64,000 bases of DNA, taken from contig NZ_JAQTLY010000001.1 in assembly GCF_028714655.1 (NCBI RefSeq), forward strand, positions 186,001-250,000. The letters are read 5' to 3'. Below are positions 17,708-26,498 of this stretch, piece by piece; the stretch's first letter is position 1, and each line of letters opens with the position of its first letter. The notes under the pieces are model-generated. The model had not been told where the DNA came from and made no database searches. It saw nothing but the letters and a program-made list of their open reading frames with translations. The DNA is from Sulfurimonas sp. (GTDB lineage Bacteria; Campylobacterota; Campylobacteria; Campylobacterales; Sulfurimonadaceae). A program made the position numbers and the translations under genes.

Positions 17708-18684
17708 TTTAGAAGTTCCTTTGCTGTTTTTATGATTTCGTCGGCTTCTATCTCACAAATAGAGAAGTCGTTTTTATTCAGTTTGTAGTGATTTACAACG
17801 CTTGGAGATTTTACGACTCTGTTTATGGGTGTGACATAGACACGGTTTATCGGAGTCGGACCGAATATGGTGATGGATGGCACATTTAACCCCCATGCCA
17901 TATGAGTCGGTCCCGTATCGTTTCCTATAAGCAAAGAACATTTTGAGATAACGAATTTTAGCTCATCCAGCGAGCCGCGAGGCAGTATATGTAAATACTC
18001 TGATTGTTCCTGCATCCAAAGAGCTTTTTTATGCTCCTCTTCGCTTCCCCAAACTATATAAGTCTTAGTTTTTAATGCTTCGGCAATCTCTACAAACTTC
18101 TCTTTTGGATAGTTTCTGCTCTCCCAAGTTGAGCCGATGACAAACAGGTTAAAAATTTCGCTTAGTCCCTCTACGGATGAAGAAGAGAACAAAAACTTCT
18201 CTTTGTTTATGATTTTTTCGCTTGTTATCTTTATGCCGAGCGGTTCGCAGATGACGGTTGCATTTCTATCAATCGTGTTGGCATCATAAGCTATGTGGAC
18301 TTTTTTGTTGTAAAAGAGTGAAGCAATACCCTCGCGAATCGACTCACTATCAAAACCTGCAATGATTTTTGCTCCTATAATTCTGGCTACGATGGCGGAT
18401 TTTAAAAGTCCTTGCGCATCTATGACGATATCGTAGTTGTTTCTCGAATAATTTTTTAAAATTTTATATTGCGTAAAAATTTCGCTCTTTTTCTTTTTTA
18501 TGGATTTTAGGTTTATCGGCAAAATATTGTCTATATGCGGATTATTCTCAAGAACACCGGCAAAACTGCTCTCAACTACCCAGTCTATCACGGCATCGGG
18601 AAACTCTTTTTTTATGAACTGAAGTGCAACCATCGCGTGAATGATGTCGCCCATTGCAGATAATTTTACTATGCATATTTTCAT
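17704..18684 (-). CDS. waaC: LPS heptosyltransferase I
   Basis: First gene of the minus-strand LPS operon. The 326-residue GT9 enzyme transfers the first heptose from ADP-heptose to Kdo. It has MKICIVKLSAMGDIIHAMVAL (WaaC-type N-terminus), DIVIDAQGLLKSAIVARIIGA, the donor loop VIGSTWESRNYPKEKF and LLIGNDTGPTHMAWGLNVP, then ITIFGPTPINR. These distinguish WaaC from WaaF. The intergenic region of about 100 bp to the divergent exporter gene at 18783 must hold promoters for both directions. Confidence 0.92.
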   Translation of the reverse strand: MKICIVKLSAMGDIIHAMVALQFIKKEFPDAVIDWVVESSFAGVLENNPHIDNILPINLKSIKKKKSEIFTQYKILKNYSRNNYDIVIDAQGLLKSAIVARIIGAKIIAGFDSESIREGIASLFYNKKVHIAYDANTIDRNATVICEPLGIKITSEKIINKEKFLFSSSSVEGLSEIFNLFVIGSTWESRNYPKEKFVEIAEALKTKTYIVWGSEEEHKKALWMQEQSEYLHILPRGSLDELKFVISKCSLLIGNDTGPTHMAWGLNVPSITIFGPTPINRVYVTPINRVVKSPSVVNHYKLNKNDFSICEIEADEIIKTAKELLN

Positions 18685-18782
18685 AAGCAGATTTTACAAA
18701 AAAAATGATGAAAATTAGCCAATAATGAAATATTTTTATTTTTTAGATAAAATTCACTCCAAATTTAGAGTCGGGATAATTA

Positions 18783-20492
18783 TTGAAAAAAATTTTAAAA
18801 CGCTATATGCCATTTATAAAAGAGTATAAGTTACAATATTTTTTAGTTCTCATCGGCATTATCTTAACTGTAGGTGCGACAACTGCAACGGCTCACATTA
18901 TGAAGCCGCTTATGGATGATATGTTTATAGAAAAAAAAGAGGAGATGCTTTACTATATCCCTCTCGGGCTTGTGGGAATATACTTTTTTAAATCACTCGG
19001 CAGGTATGTGCAGTCTGTTTTTATGAACTATATCGGTCAGCATATTATGACAAGATTTCGCGAAATGCTCTTAGAGAAAATCATCAACCTTGATATGGCG
19101 TTTTTATACCTAAATCGCAGCGGCGAGCTGATTTCCAGAGTTACTAACGATATAGACAGAATCAGATATTTTGTCTCAAATATGCTGCCGGAGCTTTTTC
19201 GCGAGAGCCTAACCGTTATCGCGCTTCTGGGTTATGTTATATATCTAAATCCGGTACTTGCCTTTTACTCTCTTATCGTCCTTCCCGTAGCTGTTTATCC
19301 GATTTTACTAATCGGTAAAAAGCTTAAAAAATATTCGCGCCGCTCTCAAGAGAAAAATGCGGATGTTCTCAGCAGGCTTACCGAAGTTTTCAACAGCAGC
19401 GAAATCATAAAAGCAAATGCGACGCAAAAGTTTGAATTAGGGCGTTTTAGCGTTCAAAACTGGCAGTTTTTCAAGATAAATATGAAGTCCGTTTATGTAG
19501 GAGATATAGTTTCTCCTTTGATGGAAATAGTCGGTGCGATGGGGCTTGCGGCGGTTATTTTTGTGGGTGGGAGAGAAGTCTATAACGGCAATATGAGCGT
19601 GGGTGAGTTTACGGCTTTTATAACTGCAATCGGACTTGTTTTTCAGCCGATTCGCCGTATAGGTTCAATTTATTCAAAGATTCAAGATGCCGTGGCTGCA
19701 AGCGAGAGAGTCTTTGAAATGCTTGATATGCAAAATAAAATTGTTGACGGGGATAAAGTTTTAGAAGAGGATATCAAGCATATAGAGTTTAAAAATGTAA
19801 AACTAAAATATGATGACTCTTATGCTTTAGATGATGTAAGCGTAGATATTAAAGAGGGTCAAAAGATTGCTCTTGTGGGAGACAGCGGCGGCGGGAAAAG
19901 TACATTTATAAATATGCTTCTTCGTTTTTATGACCCACATAACGGTGAAATACTCGTAAACGGCACAAATATAAAAGAGTTTACGCAAGACTCCCTAAAA
20001 GATCATATCTCTTTGGTGACGCAAAGAATTTATATTTTTCAAGATACTCTTGCGGCAAATGTCGCATACGGACAGGAGATTGATGAAGCAAGAGTTAAAA
20101 ATGCGCTTGTTTTGGCAGATGCGTGGAGTTTTGTAGAGTCGCTGGAAGATGGAATAGAGACAAAAATGGAGGAGTTCGGTTCAAACCTTTCAGGCGGACA
20201 GAGGCAAAGAGTGGCAATCGCCAGAGCAATATACAAAGATGCCTCTTTGATACTTTTTGATGAAGCGACATCGGCACTGGATAATGAGAGTGAAAAGAGG
20301 ATTCAGTCCGCTTTAGATGAGTACACAAAAGATAAAATTACTATAACGATTGCTCATAGGCTCAGCACGATAGAGCATGCGGATAAGATTTTGGTTATGC
20401 AAAAGGGCAGGATTATAGCAAGCGGAAAGCATAGCGAACTTTTAGAGAGTTGCGAAGTTTATCAAAGATTAGCGGGAAAACTTAAAGCTTAG
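18783..20492 (+). CDS. msbA: MsbA-like ABC exporter (lipid A/LPS flippase)
   Basis: A 569-residue half-transporter: six membrane segments in residues about 20-310 and an ATPase domain after about 335. It has Walker A GDSGGGKST, the Q loop (VTQRIYIF), signature LSGGQRQRVAIARA, Walker B LILFDEATSALD and switch His (IAHRLSTIEH). Length and features fit MsbA, which flips lipid A-core across the inner membrane as a dimer. The related PglK exporter of N-glycosylation has the same build; location beside the LPS operon favours MsbA. The TTG start at 18783 lies behind GAGTCGGG. Confidence 0.88.
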   Translation: MKKILKRYMPFIKEYKLQYFLVLIGIILTVGATTATAHIMKPLMDDMFIEKKEEMLYYIPLGLVGIYFFKSLGRYVQSVFMNYIGQHIMTRFREMLLEKIINLDMAFLYLNRSGELISRVTNDIDRIRYFVSNMLPELFRESLTVIALLGYVIYLNPVLAFYSLIVLPVAVYPILLIGKKLKKYSRRSQEKNADVLSRLTEVFNSSEIIKANATQKFELGRFSVQNWQFFKINMKSVYVGDIVSPLMEIVGAMGLAAVIFVGGREVYNGNMSVGEFTAFITAIGLVFQPIRRIGSIYSKIQDAVAASERVFEMLDMQNKIVDGDKVLEEDIKHIEFKNVKLKYDDSYALDDVSVDIKEGQKIALVGDSGGGKSTFINMLLRFYDPHNGEILVNGTNIKEFTQDSLKDHISLVTQRIYIFQDTLAANVAYGQEIDEARVKNALVLADAWSFVESLEDGIETKMEEFGSNLSGGQRQRVAIARAIYKDASLILFDEATSALDNESEKRIQSALDEYTKDKITITIAHRLSTIEHADKILVMQKGRIIASGKHSELLESCEVYQRLAGKLKA

Positions 20493-20496
20493 GAGG

Positions 20497-20516
20497 AGGC
20501 ACTCTAAAGAGTGCCT
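20497..20516. terminator. 9-bp-stem hairpin between msbA and the small peptide gene
   Basis: AGGCACTCT (20497-20505) and AGAGTGCCT (20508-20516) form a perfect stem with a 2-base gap. It lies 4 bp after the msbA stop and, on the other strand, 3 bp after the stop of the small peptide ORF. Neither side has a clean T run, so it may be a processing or stability hairpin rather than a true terminator. A GCTTAGG/CCTAAGC outer pair on the minus strand extends it. Confidence 0.5.
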
Positions 20517-20519
20517 AAG

Positions 20520-20579
20520 CTAACATAACCGACTTGCAAAAATGCAAAGTAGAGTTATTGTGAGTATCAGCTTTTCCAT
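20520..20579 (-). CDS. Candidate 19-aa hydrophobic type I toxin-like peptide
   Basis: ATG at 20579 opens a 20-codon frame giving MEKLILTITLLCIFASRLC, a single hydrophobic helix with a basic residue at each end. A strong Shine-Dalgarno (AGGAGGAG, 20594-20587) lies 7 bases upstream, which is rare for chance ORFs this short. The last residues Ala-Ser-Arg-Leu-Cys match the end of the peptide at 60859 (Ala-Glu-Arg-Leu-Tyr). Size and composition are like Ibs and other type I toxins that damage the inner membrane. It lies downstream of a strong promoter and a structured, terminated leader (20681-20612). No homologue was searched; the call rests on sequence pattern. Confidence 0.6.
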   Translation of the reverse strand: MEKLILTITLLCIFASRLC

Positions 20580-20611
20580 TTAAGGACTCCTCCTGTTGGT
20601 TTTTGGAGGGC

Positions 20612-20681
20612 AAAAAAAAAGGTTGAGGCTCATGACTTCCCCAACCTTTGCCGCTCCGTTAAACCAACAAGCGATACTCAC
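20612..20681 (-). ncRNA. Terminated leader RNA complementary to the peptide translation start
   Basis: A transcript from the promoter at 20716-20688 would start near 20681 with GUGAGUAUC. It meets an intrinsic terminator: stem AAGGTTGGGG (20648-20639) with CCTCAACCTT (20628-20619), then nine T (20620-20612). The leader's 5' bases (20682-20673) are complementary over 10 bp to codons 4-7 of the peptide ORF (20559-20568). Bases 20669-20661 are complementary over 9 bp to 20602-20594, next to the Shine-Dalgarno. The RNA could therefore act as an antitoxin in cis or in trans. It lacks SRP and 6S signatures. Confidence 0.55.
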
Positions 20682-20687
20682 AGAAAA

Positions 20688-20716
20688 ATTATAACATAAA
20701 AGGTAAACTTTATCAA
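20688..20716 (-). promoter_or_regulatory. Near-consensus sigma-70 promoter for the leader/peptide transcript
   Basis: On the minus strand TTGATA (20716-20711) and TATAAT (20693-20688) are spaced by 17 bp, one base from full consensus. The predicted start is about 7 bases on, near 20681, exactly at the beginning of the sequence complementary to the peptide ORF. No other gene is within reach of this promoter on that strand except the small peptide ORF. Confidence 0.72.
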
Positions 20717-20774
20717 TATTTCAACACTTTTTAGAGATAATCGCTTTAATAAAAACTTCTGATTAACTCATAAA

Positions 20775-20843
20775 CTAGATTCCGTGCTTGACACGGAATG
20801 ACGGAAAGTTGGTCATCCTGAACTTGATTCAGGATCTAACTAG
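20775..20843. repeat. Dispersed CCTGAA/TTCCAA-type repeat
   Basis: Two adjacent hairpins: ATTCCGTG-CTTGA-CACGGAAT (20779-20799) and ATCCTGAA-CTTGA-TTCAGGAT (20814-20834). CTAGAT begins the unit and ATCTAACTAGAT closes it. The same pair of hairpins with other stem bases occurs at 2885, 37517 and 38121, where the loop CTTGA or its complement is conserved. It sits in front of hemN and holds no coding sequence. Confidence 0.75.
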
Positions 20844-20880
20844 ATAATCGTTCGAAGCTTTATAAAGCGTAAGGATAAAT

Positions 20881-22248
20881 ATGTTAGATTTTGCAAAATT
20901 TACAAAGTACTCAAAACCGGGACCTCGTTATACAAGTTACCCTACGGCGTTAGAGTTTAGCGATACATTCGGGTATGACGAGTATATAAAAAAGTTAGAA
21001 CAACAAGACCCGTCTCGCCCCCTTAGCCTATACTTTCATCTCCCTTTTTGTAAAAATGCATGCTATTTTTGCGGTTGTAATGTCGTCTTTACCTCAAAAG
21101 AGGATAAGATGGTTCGCTACATCGACTACTTAAAAAGAGAGTTAAAAATACTCGCTTCGTATGTAAACTGCTCTCGTAGTGTGATTCAGATGCATTTTGG
21201 CGGAGGAACTCCTACTTTTTTCAATGCCCCGCAATTAGAAGAAGTTATAAAAGAGATTAAATCTTTTTTCCCAAATTTTGTAAAGGATGCCGAGATTAGC
21301 TGCGAGATTGACCCTCGCCATATAAACGAAGATCAGATGAGAGTATTAAGCCAAAACGGTTTTAACCGCGTGAGCTTCGGTTTGCAGGATTTTAACGAAA
21401 AAGTTCAAACTGCCGTTCACAGAATCCAGCCTTACGCTATCACGAAAGAAGCGATGGATTTGGCTAGAAAATATGGTATGCATTCAGTCAATGTCGACCT
21501 TATTTACGGACTTCCGTTTCAAAATTTAGAGACTTTTAAAGAGACTCTTGAGCTAGCCCTTACGCTCAATCCTGACAGATTTGCGGTATTTAACTACGCG
21601 CATGTGCCTTGGATGAAAAAGACTATGCGTAAAATCGATGAGACGACTCTTCCTCTGCCTGACGAGAAGCTCCGTATCATGCAGCATACCATTAACTTTT
21701 TAACTTCCCACGGGTATAAAATGATAGGGATGGATCACTTCGCAAAGCCGGAGGATGAACTTTTCAAGGCGATAGAAAAAGGCGAACTGCATAGAAATTT
21801 TCAAGGCTATACTACAAAAGGCGGGGCTGATTTGGTAGGCGTGGGGCTTACTTCCATCGGTGAGGGAGTAGACTACTACGCTCAAAACACAAAAGAGATG
21901 AGAGAATATGAAGAGGCGATTGATGCCGGCAAACTTCCGTTTGAGCGCGGGATTGCACTAAATCAAGATGACAAGATAAGACAATTCGTAATTATGGAGC
22001 TTATGAGCAACTTCAAGCTTGATATAAAAAGGTTTGAAAAACTCTTTGGCGTTGAGTTTAAAACATATTTTGCGGATGCGATAGAAGCGTTAAAACCTTT
22101 TGAGGATGATGAACTCTTAACGATAAGCGATGATTTTATAGAGTGCAGCCAAACAGGGACGCTGCTTATTAGAAATATTGCGATGCCTTTTGATGCATAT
22201 ATGAAAAAACATGCCGCAAACGCAAAAACATTCTCTAAAACGGTTTGA
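20881..22248 (+). CDS. hemN: Oxygen-independent coproporphyrinogen III oxidase
   Basis: A 455-residue radical-SAM enzyme that decarboxylates two propionate side chains to make protoporphyrinogen IX without oxygen. The iron-sulfur motif is CX3CX2CXC: Cys57, Cys61, Cys64, with Cys66 following (FCKNACYFCGC). Further HemN features are MHFGGGTPTF, EIDPRH, RVSFGLQDFN, VDLIYGLP and the C-terminal HemN domain. HemN-like proteins such as HemW lack the fourth Cys and this length, so it is likely a true HemN. Its TGA stop overlaps the ATG of the next gene, so the two are coupled. Confidence 0.93.
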   Translation: MLDFAKFTKYSKPGPRYTSYPTALEFSDTFGYDEYIKKLEQQDPSRPLSLYFHLPFCKNACYFCGCNVVFTSKEDKMVRYIDYLKRELKILASYVNCSRSVIQMHFGGGTPTFFNAPQLEEVIKEIKSFFPNFVKDAEISCEIDPRHINEDQMRVLSQNGFNRVSFGLQDFNEKVQTAVHRIQPYAITKEAMDLARKYGMHSVNVDLIYGLPFQNLETFKETLELALTLNPDRFAVFNYAHVPWMKKTMRKIDETTLPLPDEKLRIMQHTINFLTSHGYKMIGMDHFAKPEDELFKAIEKGELHRNFQGYTTKGGADLVGVGLTSIGEGVDYYAQNTKEMREYEEAIDAGKLPFERGIALNQDDKIRQFVIMELMSNFKLDIKRFEKLFGVEFKTYFADAIEALKPFEDDELLTISDDFIECSQTGTLLIRNIAMPFDAYMKKHAANAKTFSKTV

Positions 22249-23534
22249 TGATGAGTAAAACAGCACAAGAAATTTTTAACTTCGGTGCCACGACTGATGA
22301 GTGTATAAAGTGCGGAAAGTGTATACCCGTTTGTACTATTCACAATGTCAATGCAGATGAGGTTACTTCTCCGCGCGGTTTTTTAGATCTTTTGGGAGCG
22401 TACCAGAGAGGCAATTTAGAGTTAGACTTAAATGCAAAAGCTATCTTTGAGAGCTGTTTTTTATGTACGGCGTGCGTTGAAGTTTGCCCAAAATCACTTC
22501 CTACCGATATGGTTATAGAGCAGGTTCGTGCAGATATAGGCAAAAAATTCGGTATCGCTTGGTACAAAAAAGTGTTTTTCCTGCTTCTTCGCCACCGCTG
22601 GCTTAACGATATAGCATTTAAACTCGGCTGGGTATTTCAGACATGCGGGTTTAAGATTCAAGCCGATATCGACTCTATGAGTTCTCGTTTCAATCTGCCG
22701 ATGTTAAGAGCGGACAGACTGCTGCCTAGTCTTAGAAAAACATCGTTTTTAAACTCACATCCAGAAAATATCAGTAACGGCGGCAAAAGAAAAGTCGCTA
22801 TTTTTATCGGCTGTTTGGGTAACTACAACTATGTAAATGTCGGAAACTCGCTCTTAGAGATATTGGAGCATTTAGGCATTGACGCATTCTTGGCAAAAGA
22901 TCAAAAGTGTTGCTCCGCACCTGCTTACTTTACGGGGGATTTTGACACGGTTGACTACAACGCAAAGTTTAACATAGAGTATTTTGAGAGCTTTAGCAAA
23001 GATGTTGAGGCTATCATAGTTCCCGAAGCTACATGTTCGGCGATGCTAAAAATCGACTATGAACACTACTTTCATGACCAACCGGAGTGGAGGGCAAGAG
23101 CGGTTGCCCTAAAGGACAAAATCTTTATGGCAACCGAGTGGCTGCAGCACCATACACAGCTTGAGCAGCTTTTGGCGTCAAAGAAAAAAGATACGAAGAT
23201 AGTCACATATCACGACCCGTGCCATGCAAGAAAAATGCAGGGAATCCACAAAGAACCGCGAAATCTTATAAGTCAAAATTACGGTTTAGTTGAGATGAGC
23301 GATCCGAACAGCTGTTGCGGATTCGGTGGTGTAACGATGCAGAGTGAGAAGTACCACTTTGCAAAAGCTGCAGGTATCCCAAAAGCGGATATGATTAAAA
23401 AAACAGGTGCCGACTTCGTCAGTTCGGAGTGCAGCGCATGTCGTATGCAGATAAACGCTTCTATGAATTATGTAGAAGCACCTCAGATTTTTAAAAATCC
23501 AATCGAGCTTATCGCCGATGCGTTGAGAAATTAG
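22248..23534 (+). CDS. CCG-domain 4Fe-4S protein (GlcF/LutA/GlpC-like)
   Basis: About 428 residues with two ferredoxin-type clusters at the N-terminus (CIKCGKCIPVC and CFLCTACVEVCPKSLP). Two CCG (cysteine-rich) domains follow: KCCSAPAYFTGD, then CHARKMQG and SCCGFGGVT, with SECSACRMQI at the end. This build occurs in electron-transfer subunits of glycolate, lactate and glycerol-3-phosphate oxidases and in HdrB/D-like proteins. No flavin oxidase partner is next to it. The ATG at 22248 overlaps the hemN stop (ATGA type), so cotranscription is likely. The electron donor is unknown. Confidence 0.85.
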   Translation: MMSKTAQEIFNFGATTDECIKCGKCIPVCTIHNVNADEVTSPRGFLDLLGAYQRGNLELDLNAKAIFESCFLCTACVEVCPKSLPTDMVIEQVRADIGKKFGIAWYKKVFFLLLRHRWLNDIAFKLGWVFQTCGFKIQADIDSMSSRFNLPMLRADRLLPSLRKTSFLNSHPENISNGGKRKVAIFIGCLGNYNYVNVGNSLLEILEHLGIDAFLAKDQKCCSAPAYFTGDFDTVDYNAKFNIEYFESFSKDVEAIIVPEATCSAMLKIDYEHYFHDQPEWRARAVALKDKIFMATEWLQHHTQLEQLLASKKKDTKIVTYHDPCHARKMQGIHKEPRNLISQNYGLVEMSDPNSCCGFGGVTMQSEKYHFAKAAGIPKADMIKKTGADFVSSECSACRMQINASMNYVEAPQIFKNPIELIADALRN

Positions 23535-23539
23535 TCCAA

Positions 23540-24355
23540 ATGTCTGCATGGAATAGAATATACGAGACATTTGACCCGATAGCTTTTACTTTTTTCATAC
23601 CCGTTCATTGGTATGGACTTATGTATGTTCTGGCACTGCTAACCGCGCTTTATCTAGGAAAATATTTTATCAAAAAAGATAATTTGGATTTCAAAGGCAA
23701 AGAGATAGATGCTTATTTTATCTATGTAGAAATCGGTGTTATTTTGGGTGCCAGACTTGGCTATATTCTTTTTTACGATATGCAGACGCTCTACTATCTA
23801 TCTCATCCGTGGCAGATATTTAACCCGTTTGTAAACGGCGAGTTTGTCGGTATTCGCGGTATGAGTTATCACGGCGCGGTTTTGGGCTTTTTGATAAGTA
23901 CATATATGTACTCTAAAAAACATAAAATCGAGTTTGGCAAGATTATGGATTTGGTCGCTATCAGCGTACCCCTTGCATTTGTTTTCGGACGCATAGGAAA
24001 CTTTTTAAATCAAGAGTTAATCGGACGCGAAACAGATGCGCCTTGGGGTATCTTGGTAGACGGCGTACTTCGTCATCCGTCACAGCTTTATGAAGCGGTT
24101 TTAGAGGGTTTTGGAGTCTTTTTAGTTGTCTACATCTACAAAAAATATCAAAAATTCAGCGGAGAGTTGATTTTAGTTTACGGAACAAGTTACGGACTTT
24201 TTCGTGCAATAGCCGAGATTTGGCGTGCACCCGATGTTCAGATAGGGTATGTTTGCTGTAATGCGATAACTCAAGGGCAGGTTATGAGCTTGGCGATGAG
24301 TTTGGTAGGAATCGTTGCATGGTTCTATTTTAAAAGCAGAAGCGTGAAGATTTAA
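23540..24355 (+). CDS. lgt: Prolipoprotein diacylglyceryl transferase
   Basis: An inner-membrane enzyme that attaches diacylglycerol to the lipobox Cys of lipoproteins. At 271 residues with seven membrane segments it matches Lgt. The signature GRIGNFLNQELIGRETDAPWG holds the essential Arg and Asn; YHGAVLGF (catalytic His/Gly region) and HPSQLYEAVLEG are also present. The window encodes several of its likely substrates (lipoproteins at 42368-45069). It starts 5 bp after the CCG protein and is probably in the same transcript. Confidence 0.94.
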   Translation: MSAWNRIYETFDPIAFTFFIPVHWYGLMYVLALLTALYLGKYFIKKDNLDFKGKEIDAYFIYVEIGVILGARLGYILFYDMQTLYYLSHPWQIFNPFVNGEFVGIRGMSYHGAVLGFLISTYMYSKKHKIEFGKIMDLVAISVPLAFVFGRIGNFLNQELIGRETDAPWGILVDGVLRHPSQLYEAVLEGFGVFLVVYIYKKYQKFSGELILVYGTSYGLFRAIAEIWRAPDVQIGYVCCNAITQGQVMSLAMSLVGIVAWFYFKSRSVKI

Positions 24356-24577
24356 ACTTTTTTGTTATTGCTGTTGTGTGTGAATGATATCAAAATAACT
24401 TATTATGAAAATATGTGACAATAAAATTATAAATTCAATTTGAGATAACTTGATATAACCTAAAATTAACATTTCTTTGACTATAATGACCTGCTTTAAT
24501 AATAAATTTTTTCTATAAATATAGTATTTGAGAAATAATTTTATTCTTTTTTAAACATTGATAAATTAAGGGCGTTT

Positions 24578-25180
24578 GTGGAACAGTTATTTCTTGATTG
24601 GCTTAAAGAATATGGTTATGTAGTTCTTTTTGCTTGGAGTATTTTAGAGGGTGAGCTTGGGCTTATTATGGCGGGTATTATGTCTCATACGGGAGATATG
24701 TTTTTACCGTTTGCGATATTTGTCGGGGGACTAGGCGGTTTTGCGGGAGATCAGATTTACTTTTATATCGGAAGATTCAATAAAAAATATATTCATAATA
24801 AGATTCGCTCACAGCGCACAAAATTTGCACTGGCGCATCTGCTGCTTAAAAAATACGGTTGGCCGATTATTTTTGTTCAGCGATATATGTATGGAATGCG
24901 CACCGTTATTCCTATGGCAATCGGGATAACGAAATATTCAAGCCGTCAATTTGCTATAATTAATTTTATCAGTGCGCTTGCTTGGTCTTCTATCACGATT
25001 ATTCCGGCTTACTTTTACGGAGATGAACTTTTAGATCTTGTTAAATGGATTAAAGCTCATTGGTATTTTGCGATACCGCTCATTATTTTGGTTGTTACTA
25101 CATTGCTCTATAATTTAAACAAGTTTGAGAAAAATCTTATACAGAAGCGCCATGAACGCAGAAATTCGGTAGAAAAATAA
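24578..25180 (+). CDS. DedA-family membrane protein
   Basis: A 200-residue DedA/SNARE-associated (VTT) protein: about five membrane segments, with the family motif region FVGGLGGFAGDQIYFYIGR and the re-entrant FVQRYMYGMRTVIPMAIGI, containing the conserved Arg. DedA proteins work as undecaprenyl-phosphate or phospholipid flippases and in envelope stress. The start is GTG at 24578. The 222-bp gap upstream is AT-rich, with a TATAAT at about 24482 but no clear -35. Confidence 0.86.
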   Translation: MEQLFLDWLKEYGYVVLFAWSILEGELGLIMAGIMSHTGDMFLPFAIFVGGLGGFAGDQIYFYIGRFNKKYIHNKIRSQRTKFALAHLLLKKYGWPIIFVQRYMYGMRTVIPMAIGITKYSSRQFAIINFISALAWSSITIIPAYFYGDELLDLVKWIKAHWYFAIPLIILVVTTLLYNLNKFEKNLIQKRHERRNSVEK

Positions 25181-25196
25181 AAAAAAGTAGGTAAAA

Positions 25197-26492
25197 ATGT
25201 CATTTGAAAAATTAGGAGTAATTAAACAACTTCTTAACGCCGTAAAAGATTTAGGCTATGAAAAACCTACCACCATACAAACAAGAGCGATTCCTTTAGT
25301 TTTGGCAAAAAGTGATATTTTTGCGACAGCTCAAACGGGAACGGGTAAAACTGCCGCATTTGGACTTCCTATGCTTCAGCGTCTTAGAAATGTACCCTCC
25401 GATGGCAGAGTAATAAGAGGGCTTATTATCTCTCCTACACGAGAATTATCTATCCAAATATATGAAGATTTGCAAAACTATGCAAAAAATATGAGCCTAA
25501 ATATCGCTGTTTTTGTCGGCGGAAAAGATCTTGAGACTCAGCAGAGGATTTTAAAAGAGGGTGTAGATATAATCATAGCAACACCGGGCAGAGTGATGGA
25601 GCATGTAGAGAAGGGTTTAGATCTTTCGCATGTTGAGATTTTTGTCCTTGATGAAGCAGATAGAATGTTAGATATGGGTTTTATGAAAGAGATAAGAAAA
25701 ATCCATCCTCTTTTGCCCAAGAGACACCAAACGCTTCTCTTCTCTGCCACATACAGCGACAAGGTAAGAAAACTCTCAAAACTCATCCTTACAAAACCGG
25801 AGTTTATAGAAACATCTAAAAAGAACTCAACCGTAGACACCATCAATCAAGTGGTTTATTTGGTAGATACCGACAAAAAAGCGGCACTTTTGGCATATAT
25901 AATCGGTTCAAGAAATTTTAGACAAGTTCTGGTTTTTACCAGAACAAAAGCAAGCGCGGATGAGTTGGTGCTTGAGCTTAAAAAAGACGGGCTTAAGTGC
26001 GGAATTATCCACGGTGATAAAACTCAGGCGAATCGCTTAAAAACCCTAAATGAGTTTAAAGAGGGCAAAATAAAAGTTCTTGTTGCTACCGACATCGCTT
26101 CAAGAGGTTTGGATATAGAAGAACTGCCGTTTGTAATCAACTATGAACTTCCCTCAATCCCTGAAGACTATGTTCACAGAGTAGGGCGAACAGGACGCGC
26201 AGGGCGAGACGGTATGGCTATAAGTTTGATTGATGTTTATGAAAAGTATGACATAAAGGATGTAGAGAGACTTATCGGGATGAAAATCCCTCAAGAGGTC
26301 GTAAAAGGTTTTGAGCCTGATCCTACTATCCGCAGAAAAGATCAAGAAGAGCTAAAGCTAAAGAGCGAGCATAAAAAAGTAGAAGCAAAAAGAGTAAGAA
26401 AACCTTACAAGAAGCCTGAAGCGGCTAAAAAAGATGCCTCATATAAAAAACCGGTAACAACGAAAAAAAGAAAAACGACAAAACGAGATTAG
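25197..26492 (+). CDS. rhlE: DEAD-box RNA helicase, RhlE-like
   Basis: A 431-residue ATP-dependent RNA helicase. All core motifs appear: the Q motif (GYEKPTTIQTRAIP), AQTGTGKTAAF, PTRELSIQ, TPGRVMEH, DEADRMLDMGF, SATYS, ATDIASRGLDI and HRVGRTGRAGRDG. The DEADRMLDMGF form points to the RhlE/RhlB group. The C-terminus past about 380 is Lys/Arg-rich and would bind RNA without specificity. It is 16 bp after dedA and 6 bp before the pseudouridine synthase, so two RNA-acting genes are in one unit. Confidence 0.93.
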   Translation: MSFEKLGVIKQLLNAVKDLGYEKPTTIQTRAIPLVLAKSDIFATAQTGTGKTAAFGLPMLQRLRNVPSDGRVIRGLIISPTRELSIQIYEDLQNYAKNMSLNIAVFVGGKDLETQQRILKEGVDIIIATPGRVMEHVEKGLDLSHVEIFVLDEADRMLDMGFMKEIRKIHPLLPKRHQTLLFSATYSDKVRKLSKLILTKPEFIETSKKNSTVDTINQVVYLVDTDKKAALLAYIIGSRNFRQVLVFTRTKASADELVLELKKDGLKCGIIHGDKTQANRLKTLNEFKEGKIKVLVATDIASRGLDIEELPFVINYELPSIPEDYVHRVGRTGRAGRDGMAISLIDVYEKYDIKDVERLIGMKIPQEVVKGFEPDPTIRRKDQEELKLKSEHKKVEAKRVRKPYKKPEAAKKDASYKKPVTTKKRKTTKRD

Positions 26493-26498
26493 CAGATA

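Noticed and set aside
20612-20681. Leader RNA as SRP RNA or 6S RNA
   Set aside because: It lacks the SRP GGAAGCAGCC loop and the 6S open-bubble form, and is too short for 6S.
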